This document shows, piece after piece, positions 7,120 to 11,362 of a stretch of 11,362 nt of DNA. The position numbers and the translations under genes were made by a program. Position 1 is the first letter of the stretch; each line of letters starts with the position of its first letter. The notes under the pieces were generated by a model. It was not told the origin of the DNA. It made no database searches and saw only the letters and a list, made by a program, of their open reading frames with translations. Source of the stretch: Pseudomonadota bacterium (GTDB lineage Bacteria > Myxococcota > UBA9042 > PHBI01); contig SYAK01000044.1 in NCBI GenBank assembly GCA_005788935.1, positions 1-11,362 of the forward strand, in the 5' to 3' direction.

Positions 7120-8163
7120 ATGTGGGCGATCCTGACCGGACTCCTCCTGCCAGCCCTCGTGACCGACCCGGACCCCGCAGCGCCAGGCCTGCTTCGCTAC
7201 GCGCTGCATGATCCCTTTCTTGTCTGGGAGTCATCCCAGACCATTTGGATGGCTGCCGACGGGGCCTCGGTCCGCCCGCTTCGGGTCGCGGAGCCGCTCG
7301 GTCCGCGTCTCGAGGGTCCGGGAGGTGTGGGCGCGATGCTCGCCGTGGTCCCACCCGAGGGACGCCTGACGCTAGCGGCCCGCAGCGGTGAGGTGCTGGT
7401 CGTCGACGGCCCCTCCACGGTTCGCTTCCACGCAGAGGCTGGGCGGGTCCATGCCCTCGTGCGTGACGCGCTGGCAACCAGGGGCGGGGCGCAGGGCACG
7501 GCCCGCGCGCTCGACGTCCCCGAGGGCTGGCACGAAGGGCCCTGGCCGACGCTCGACGCCGCGGGCTGCCCGGATTTCCGCCCGCCCTGGGGGCGCTGGG
7601 TCCCCCCGCTTGGGCTGGGGGATGCTGCACGCACGCGACCAACCTCCCCTTCGGACTGGCTGCTCCCACTCGCGACGGGCGACCGGGCGCTGCCGACCCG
7701 GACCCGACGCGCGCCCCGGGAGGCCCTGACCCTCGCATGGTCGCAGGAGGTCACGCCGAGTGGCGCGGTCGCGATCACGGTGACCTCCGAGCTCGACGGG
7801 GCAGTGGTCGAGCAGTGGCAGGGGCTCTCGGGGGATCGCGTGACGCTCGTGGCGCCCTTCTGGCCAGGTGCTGCGTATCGTGTTGCGGTGAACGCATGGA
7901 GTCGCGAAGACCTGGGGGCGTCACTCGCCTTCGAGGTCCTCGCGACCGATGACGAGGCGACGCTCGAGACCGCGCTCGGCGCGCTGTCCGGGCTCGCCGA
8001 GCGGCTGGGGGACCCGGCCGTCGCAGTCCTCGAGGCGCGTCTGCTCGAGACCTGGGGCCTCGATGAAGAGGCGCGGGACACCTGGTGGCGCCTCTACCTC
8101 GCGCAGGAGGGGCACCCGCAGGCGCTGGCCATCCTCGCGCGGGCCTTCGCGGCACCCTACTGA
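7120..8163 (+). CDS. Hypothetical protein, probably exported, with a possible Ig/Fn3-like segment
   Basis: I do not recognise a named family in this 347-residue protein. The first 14 residues (MWAILTGLLLPALV) are hydrophobic and end before a Asp/Pro-rich stretch, resembling a short signal peptide but with no positive charge ahead of it, so export is uncertain. Residues 70-112 look beta-rich (TLAARSGEVLVVDGPSTVRF). Residues 201-275 alternate like an Ig or Fn3 fold. Residues 278-347 are helical with a repeat-like shape (AVLEARLLETWGLDEEARDTWWRLYL), suggestive of a TPR-type hairpin. Only one cysteine (C150) is present. Codon use matches the neighbours. The ATG is preceded by no clear Shine-Dalgarno sequence. 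It diverges from the lipoprotein gene and ends 49 bases before the first operator of the sulfur-transport operon, so a link to either is unproven. Confidence 0.75.
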   Translation: MWAILTGLLLPALVTDPDPAAPGLLRYALHDPFLVWESSQTIWMAADGASVRPLRVAEPLGPRLEGPGGVGAMLAVVPPEGRLTLAARSGEVLVVDGPSTVRFHAEAGRVHALVRDALATRGGAQGTARALDVPEGWHEGPWPTLDAAGCPDFRPPWGRWVPPLGLGDAARTRPTSPSDWLLPLATGDRALPTRTRRAPREALTLAWSQEVTPSGAVAITVTSELDGAVVEQWQGLSGDRVTLVAPFWPGAAYRVAVNAWSREDLGASLAFEVLATDDEATLETALGALSGLAERLGDPAVAVLEARLLETWGLDEEARDTWWRLYLAQEGHPQALAILARAFAAPY

Positions 8164-8212
8164 GCCCGCTGTGGGAGAGGCTCTTCCCCCTCGGCCAAGG
8201 GTGGCGAGGTCG

Positions 8213-8229
8213 TGAAACCATCTGTTTCA
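8213..8229. promoter_or_regulatory. Operator A, palindrome TGAAAC-N5-GTTTCA
   Basis: TGAAAC (8213-8218) and GTTTCA (8224-8229) form a perfect 6-bp inverted repeat around CATCT. The same arms and spacing recur at 8243 and 10898. Its centre lies about 150 bases before the predicted sigma-54 start site, a normal distance for an enhancer of a sigma-54 activator. The likely ligand is the activator encoded from 10989. Confidence 0.75.
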
Positions 8230-8242
8230 TGTGGCCCGCGCG

Positions 8243-8259
8243 TGAAACAGATTGTTTCA
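8243..8259. promoter_or_regulatory. Operator B, palindrome TGAAAC-N5-GTTTCA
   Basis: TGAAAC (8243-8248) and GTTTCA (8254-8259) flank AGATT. The symmetry extends two more bases each side (CG at 8241-8242 and 8260-8261), giving 8-bp arms, the most symmetric copy. Its centre is 30 bp from that of site A, close to three helical turns, so two dimers would sit on the same face of the DNA. No T-run follows, which argues against a terminator for the preceding gene. Confidence 0.78.
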
Positions 8260-8344
8260 CGCCGCGCCATCGCGGCTGGGACCTCGAGCGAGCGTGGGGC
8301 CTGTCGAGGGGGCGGCCAGCCCTCGCGCGGCGACTGTCCGCAGC

Positions 8345-8360
8345 TGGTACGGTCCATGCA
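8345..8360 (+). promoter_or_regulatory. Sigma-54 (RpoN) promoter of the sulfur-transport operon
   Basis: TGGTAC (8345-8350), GGTCC, then ATGCA (8356-8360) matches the -24/-12 consensus TGGCAC-N5-TTGCA with one change in each half. The essential GG (8346-8347) and GC (8358-8359) have exactly 10 bases between them. It lies 85-120 bases downstream of operators A and B, the usual layout for an enhancer-dependent promoter. The predicted start at about 8371 leaves only four bases before the ATG at 8375. Confidence 0.72.
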
Positions 8361-8374
8361 AGGACCCGTCGATC

Positions 8375-9268
8375 ATGCTCGCGCTCGCCATCTCGCTCGC
8401 CCTGCTCGTCGGGGTCTCGCTCGGCCTCCTCGGCGGAGGCGGTTCGATCCTGACGGTCCCGATCCTGCGCTACGCGCTCGGGATGGACGCCCCGGCCGCC
8501 GCCGCTGGCTCCCTTGTCCTCGTGGGGCTCACGAGCGTCGCGGCGCTGCTGACCCACGCCCGGGCGGGGCGGGTGCGGTGGCTGACGGGGTTGCTCTTCG
8601 GCGGATCGGGCATGGTCGGGGCGTTCGTCGCGAGTCAGCTCGCGGGCAAGGTGCCTGCGGCCGCGACGATGCTGACCCTCGCCGCGATGATGTTCGGCAC
8701 AGCGCTCGCGATGCTGCGAGGCCGCAAGGCGCCGGTACCCGAGGCCATGCCTGCGGCTCGCCGCGTCACCCGCGTGCTGCTGCAGGGGCTCGCGCTCGGG
8801 GCCCTGACGAGCTTTGTCGGCGCGGGCGGCGGCTTCATCGTCGTCCCAGCGCTCGCCCTGCTCGCCGGGCTGCCGATGGATGCGGCTGTCGGAACAGCGC
8901 TGCTCGTCATCGCGATGAACGCCGCCGCGGCCCTCGCGGGCTACGCGTCGAACCCGGCCGTCCACATCGCCTGGGGCGTCATTGTTCCGATGAGCGCCGC
9001 CGCGGTCATCGGCAGCGTGCTCGGGGGACGTCTGGTCGCCCGTGTGTCACCCGATGCGCTCCGCTGGGGCTTTGCCTGGTTCGTCATCGGGATGGGGCTC
9101 TTCGTGGTCGGCATGGAGCTCCCGCCGCTCGTCGGCTTGCCAGCGCACGCGCCAATCGCCGGGGTCGTGGCGCTCGCGGTCACCCTCGGGGCCCTCGGGT
9201 GGGCACGGCGCCGGAAGACCGCGACGACGGCCGCCCCACTCGCGCTCGCGCCCGGATCGCAGGGATGA
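8375..9268 (+). CDS. TSUP (TauE/SafE) family anion transporter
   Basis: Inner-membrane protein of 297 residues with about eight hydrophobic helices and the two homologous halves typical of TauE/SafE permeases. Each half opens with the family's glycine loop: LLGGGGSILTVPIL (18-31) and FVGAGGGFIVVPAL (147-160). The family moves sulfite, sulfoacetate or related organosulfur anions, usually outward. With YeeE/YedE genes in the same operon, a sulfur oxyanion is the likely cargo here. The ATG at 8375 places the first glycine loop in the expected first hairpin; a longer frame from 8252 would add 41 non-membrane residues encoded across the promoter. AAGGA (8360-8364) is ten bases upstream but would lie before the predicted sigma-54 start. 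The stop overlaps the next gene's ATG by four bases. Confidence 0.9.
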   Translation: MLALAISLALLVGVSLGLLGGGGSILTVPILRYALGMDAPAAAAGSLVLVGLTSVAALLTHARAGRVRWLTGLLFGGSGMVGAFVASQLAGKVPAAATMLTLAAMMFGTALAMLRGRKAPVPEAMPAARRVTRVLLQGLALGALTSFVGAGGGFIVVPALALLAGLPMDAAVGTALLVIAMNAAAALAGYASNPAVHIAWGVIVPMSAAAVIGSVLGGRLVARVSPDALRWGFAWFVIGMGLFVVGMELPPLVGLPAHAPIAGVVALAVTLGALGWARRRKTATTAAPLALAPGSQG

Positions 9269-9984
9269 ATCACGCACCCGATGGTGCAGAATCTCGCGCG
9301 CGCGCCGGGTTCGACGCACACTTCGGAGCTGGCATGCCATTCGTCTCCGCCGAAGCGCTCCTCTCGACCCTCGCCCCCGCAACCGGGCTTGACGATCCGC
9401 CCGTGGAGCCCACGGGCGAGGTGAGCGGGCGCGCGCTGCGGGACTGGCGTCTCGCCGTCACACGGGCCCTCGGTCCCGACGCGGTGGCACAGGTGCGCGC
9501 GGAGAGCGGGCTCGACCCGCAGACGCTGCCCGACGACCCGACCGCGGGGAGCTGGCTGCCAGTCGGACACCAGCTCCGCCTGACGCGCGCCGCCCTGCGC
9601 CTGTCGGGCGACAGTCTCGCCGCGTTGCCCCAGCTGCTCGTGGCGCCCGCCCTCGGCGTCGTGGGGCGGGTCAAGCGGAAGCTCCTCAAGCTGACCCTGC
9701 CGCCAGCCGTCTTGCTCGCGCGGGCCGACCGCATCCACGCGGAGCTCTACCGGCCAGGCCTCGCGGCCGCGAGCCCCGTCACGACCACCCATGGCAACGC
9801 GGGCCCGGTGCGCGAGGCGCAGATCAGCTGGCAGGGCGGTCCGTTCCACGCCGACCCCACCTGGCGTGCCCTTCAGATCGTCGCGATCGCGGGGTTCTTC
9901 GCCGCCATCGACACACCGCTGACGCTCGCGGACGCCACGGGTCCCGAGGCCCCCTCGTTCGCGCTCGCGCTGCGCTGGTCCTGA
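9265..9984 (+). CDS. DUF2378 (TIGR02265)-like protein
   Basis: Soluble protein of 239 residues without signal peptide or clear membrane segment. From about 55 on, the order GRALRDWRLAVTRALG, SWLPVGHQLRLTRAAL, LVAPALGVVGRVKRKLLKL, LPPAVLLARADRIHAELYRPG and a final GGPFHADPTWRALQIVAIAGFFAA resembles the DUF2378/TIGR02265 family, described as an expanded paralogous family in Myxococcus. The helical bundle with a C-terminal strand pair recalls small-ligand-binding V4R or haem-NO-binding folds, but that is a guess. No cysteine is present, so a thiol chemistry role is unlikely. The ATG overlaps the transporter stop (ATGA) and only a weak AGGG precedes it, implying translational coupling. Forty-four bases separate it from the first YeeE/YedE gene, so it is embedded in the transport operon. 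It might sense or regulate transport; no function is established. Confidence 0.65.
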   Translation: MNHAPDGAESRARAGFDAHFGAGMPFVSAEALLSTLAPATGLDDPPVEPTGEVSGRALRDWRLAVTRALGPDAVAQVRAESGLDPQTLPDDPTAGSWLPVGHQLRLTRAALRLSGDSLAALPQLLVAPALGVVGRVKRKLLKLTLPPAVLLARADRIHAELYRPGLAAASPVTTTHGNAGPVREAQISWQGGPFHADPTWRALQIVAIAGFFAAIDTPLTLADATGPEAPSFALALRWS

Positions 9985-10028
9985 CCCCCTCATCCTTTCC
10001 CGCGGTCACATTCCTGGAGATCCGACCC

Positions 10029-10451
10029 TTGAACGACATCACGCTCGCCCTCATCGGAGGCGGCCTCATCGGCCTCTCCGCCACCCTCTGGTTGCTTGTC
10101 CACGGCCGCATCGCCGGCATCAGCGGCATCCTCGGCGTCTTCCTGAAGTCCCCGGGCGCCGAGGGCGGTCTGCGCGGCTGGTTCCTGCTCGGCCTGCTGC
10201 TCGCGGGCGTGCTCGGCGCGGTCCTCGCACCCGGCAAGTTCTCCGAGGCGCCATGCGGCCTGCCGATCGTCGCGATCGCCGGCCTCCTCGTGGGCTTCGG
10301 CACCCGCCTTGGCAACGGCTGCACGAGCGGCCACGGTATCTGCGGCATGTCGCGCCTGTCGCCGCGCTCGCTCGCCGCGGTCTTCACCTTCATGGCCACT
10401 GGTGCGGTCGTCGTCTTCATCGCCCGCCACGTCCTCGGAGGTGCACCGTGA
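10029..10451 (+). CDS. YeeE/YedE sulfur transporter, N-terminal half
   Basis: Inner-membrane protein of 140 residues with about four hydrophobic segments, corresponding to one half of a YeeE/YedE (PF04143) transporter. The signature is intact: LLVGFGTRLGNGCTSGHGICGMSRLSPRSLAAVFTF in the 87-121 region, with C98 and C105, plus C76 in EAPCGLP. In single-chain YeeE proteins conserved cysteines in this loop help pass thiosulfate through the membrane. The start is TTG, with GGAG at 10016-10019 nine bases upstream; no in-frame ATG offers a better start without cutting the first helix. The stop overlaps the GTG of the next gene (GTGA), so the two halves should be made together and probably form a heterodimer. 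Confidence 0.9.
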   Translation: MNDITLALIGGGLIGLSATLWLLVHGRIAGISGILGVFLKSPGAEGGLRGWFLLGLLLAGVLGAVLAPGKFSEAPCGLPIVAIAGLLVGFGTRLGNGCTSGHGICGMSRLSPRSLAAVFTFMATGAVVVFIARHVLGGAP

Positions 10452-10900
10452 CCGCATCGCCCCAACCCCGCCCGGTCCTCTCGGCGCTCTCGGCTCTCCT
10501 CGCCGGCCTGCTCTTCGGGGCCGGCCTCATCCTCGGCGGGATGACCGATCCGGCGAACGTCCTCGCCTTCCTCGACTTCACCGGCGACTGGCGCCCGGCG
10601 CTGGCGTTCGTGATGGCAGGTGGCGTCGCGGTCCACTTCCTGCTGCTGCAGTTCGTGCTGAAGCGCCCAGCGCCGCTGCTGGCGCCGATGTTCCACCTGC
10701 CGACCGCGGCCGACCTCGACGCGAAGCTGCTCATCGGCTCGGCCATCTTCGGCGTTGGCTGGGGACTCGCGGGCTTCTGCCCGGGGCCTGGTCTCGTCTC
10801 TGCCGGGACAGGCAGCCAGAGCGCGCTCGTCTTCGTCGGGGCCATGATCGTCGGGATGCTGCTCGAGCATGCGCTGGTCGAGCGGAAGGCCTCGACCTGA
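10448..10900 (+). CDS. YeeE/YedE (DUF6691-type) sulfur transporter, C-terminal half
   Basis: Inner-membrane partner of the preceding gene, 150 residues with about four hydrophobic segments. Characteristic elements are [24 protein letters not shown] (20-43) and [20 protein letters not shown] (96-115), with the single conserved cysteine C111 in GFCPGP. In two-gene YeeE/YedE systems this DUF6691 half supplies the second pseudo-symmetric part of the channel. Such pairs commonly accompany sulfide, persulfide or thiosulfate metabolism genes. The start is GTG overlapping the previous stop, with GGAGG at 10437-10441 six bases ahead; a longer frame exists but would lie inside the first half's gene. 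The TGA stop (10898-10900) is also the first three bases of operator C. Confidence 0.88.
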   Translation: MTASPQPRPVLSALSALLAGLLFGAGLILGGMTDPANVLAFLDFTGDWRPALAFVMAGGVAVHFLLLQFVLKRPAPLLAPMFHLPTAADLDAKLLIGSAIFGVGWGLAGFCPGPGLVSAGTGSQSALVFVGAMIVGMLLEHALVERKAST

Positions 10901-10914
10901 AACATTCCGTTTCA
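10898..10914. promoter_or_regulatory. Operator C, palindrome TGAAAC-N5-GTTTCA
   Basis: TGAAAC (10898-10903) and GTTTCA (10909-10914) flank ATTCC. Arms and spacing are the same as sites A and B, 2.6 kb away. It starts on the stop codon of the YeeE/YedE second gene and lies 75 bases before the activator's ATG, suggesting that the activator controls its own gene. Confidence 0.72.
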
Positions 10915-10919
10915 GCGCC

Positions 10920-10936
10920 TGCAACATTCTGGTTCA
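10920..10936. promoter_or_regulatory. Operator D, degenerate copy
   Basis: TGCAAC (10920-10925), ATTCT, GGTTCA (10931-10936) differs from site C by one base in each arm and one in the spacer. A wider perfect inverted repeat, GCGCCTG (10915-10921) and CAGGCGC (10935-10941), encloses it. Its centre is 22 bp from that of C, about two helical turns. The paired layout repeats the A/B arrangement with a tighter spacing and probably a weaker second site. Confidence 0.55.
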
Positions 10937-10988
10937 GGCGCGTGCAGAGAGGATTGCGGCCTCGGCCCGGCTCGGGCACGATGCGCCC

Positions 10989-11362
10989 ATGAACAGCCTG
11001 CACCTCCTGTCGCACTCCCTCGATGAACCCGAGCTCTTCCACGGCATGTGGACACGCTCGGATAATCTGAAGTCTGTCTTCCGCGTCATTGAACGCGTCG
11101 CTGTCGAGGATGTCCCCGTCCTCGTGCGCGGCGAGACCGGCACAGGGAAAGAGCTCGTCGCCTCGGCGCTGCACGCCCTCTCACGGCGACGCGAGGGGCC
11201 ATTGCGCGCGATCAACTGCGCGGCGCTGCCACCCGCGCTGCTCGAAAGCGAGCTCTTCGGGCACGTCAAGGGCGCCTTCACCGGAGCCGTGAAGGACACC
11301 CCGGGCCACTTCCAGCTCGCCCACCGCGGGACGCTCTTCCTCGACGAGATCGCCGAGCTGCC
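10989..11362 (+). CDS. Sigma-54 enhancer-binding transcriptional activator (5' part, cut by window end)
   Basis: The first 124 codons of an AAA+ activator that remodels sigma-54 RNA polymerase are present and the gene continues beyond the window. Visible are Walker A GETGTGKE (48-55), the sigma-54 contact loop GAFTGA (95-100) and Walker B GTLFLDE (114-120). Only about 20 residues precede the AAA+ domain, so there is no receiver, GAF or PAS domain in front; activity must be set by a partner protein or by a domain after the AAA+ part. The ATG at 10989 has no strong ribosome binding site, and no in-frame ATG, GTG or TTG occurs between it and operator D. Operators C and D lie just upstream. Together with the sigma-54 promoter before the TSUP gene, this points to it as regulator of the sulfur-transport operon. 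Confidence 0.9.
   Translation, partial: MNSLHLLSHSLDEPELFHGMWTRSDNLKSVFRVIERVAVEDVPVLVRGETGTGKELVASALHALSRRREGPLRAINCAALPPALLESELFGHVKGAFTGAVKDTPGHFQLAHRGTLFLDEIAEL

Noticed and set aside
8241..8261. Site B as an intrinsic terminator of the hypothetical gene ending at 8163.
   Set aside because: There is no T-run after it, and the same arms and spacing recur at three other places beside regulatory regions, which fits operators better.
8261..8325. Two further GC stems between operators and promoter (GCCGCG/CGCGGC at 8261-8276; CGAGGG/CCCTCG at 8305-8325).
   Set aside because: Six-base GC stems are common by chance at this composition; no repeat elsewhere and no T-run. An IHF-type AT-rich site was looked for here and not seen.
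8252..8374. Upstream ATG at 8252 as the start of the TSUP gene (41 extra residues).
   Set aside because: It would begin inside operator B and code through the sigma-54 promoter; the extra residues are not membrane-like, and the family begins directly with the first helix.
7775..8965. Minus-strand open frame of 396 codons covering the operators and part of the TSUP gene.
   Set aside because: Low-complexity Arg-rich translation, overlaps the TSUP gene and regulatory sites, and has no ribosome binding site; a shadow of GC-rich coding sequence.
8212..9264. 5' extension of the DUF2378-like frame back to 8212.
   Set aside because: It overlaps the whole TSUP gene out of frame with Arg-rich translation. 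The ATG at 9265, overlapping the TSUP stop, gives the expected protein.
10958..10972. GG-N10-GC spacing before the EBP gene, as a possible sigma-54 promoter.
   Set aside because: Only the GG and GC match, in a run of G and C. The flanks (CGGCCT, CGGCT) depart from TGGCAC/TTGCA, and the distance to sites C/D is too short for an enhancer.
1..11362. CRISPR arrays, insertion sequences, integrase or att sites.
   Set aside because: No regularly spaced direct repeats, transposase or recombinase motifs, or terminal inverted repeats were seen, and base composition looks even across the window.

Overview
The window is about 70% GC (estimated by eye). It comes from a bacterium with tightly packed genes, mostly ATG/GTG starts with purine-rich ribosome binding sites, and frequent 4-base stop/start overlaps. 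A Hanks-type Ser/Thr kinase with a DWG (not DFG) motif, a protein resembling the myxobacterial DUF2378/TIGR02265 family, and a sigma-54 activator together suggest Myxococcota or a related former deltaproteobacterial lineage. That assignment is an inference; no rRNA or marker gene is present to prove it.

Layout. Bases 1-250 hold a factor-independent terminator (65-89), probably of a gene to the left, and then the leader of a GT4-family glycosyltransferase (251-1702). From 1855 to 5545 three genes run in one direction and look like an operon: a small TerB-like acidic helical protein, a membrane Ser/Thr kinase with an extracytoplasmic Cache sensor domain at its C-terminus, and pyrC (class II dihydroorotase), whose start codon overlaps the kinase stop. 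On the minus strand a two-gene unit follows: a lipoprotein with a DUF3365-like domain and one c-type haem site (6406-7005), then a crotonase-superfamily protein (5562-6377) lacking both glutamates of classical enoyl-CoA hydratase. A plus-strand gene of unknown function (7120-8163) is divergent from the lipoprotein gene.

The most coherent module is 8213-11362. It holds a TSUP (TauE/SafE) anion transporter, a DUF2378-like cytosolic protein, and the two halves of a YeeE/YedE sulfur (thiosulfate-type) transporter encoded by two overlapping genes. The start of a sigma-54 enhancer-binding protein (EBP) follows and is cut by the window edge. Two near-identical palindromes (TGAAAC-N5-GTTTCA), spaced 30 bp centre to centre, lie about 120 and 150 bp before a near-consensus sigma-54 promoter (TGGTAC-N5-ATGCA) in front of the transporter operon. 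A third copy and a degenerate fourth lie directly before the EBP gene. The simplest reading is a self-contained sulfur-uptake/export regulon: the EBP binds the A/B pair to switch on the operon through sigma-54 RNA polymerase and controls itself through the C/D pair. Wiring and ligand are inferred; the repeats, promoter match and gene order are read directly from the sequence.
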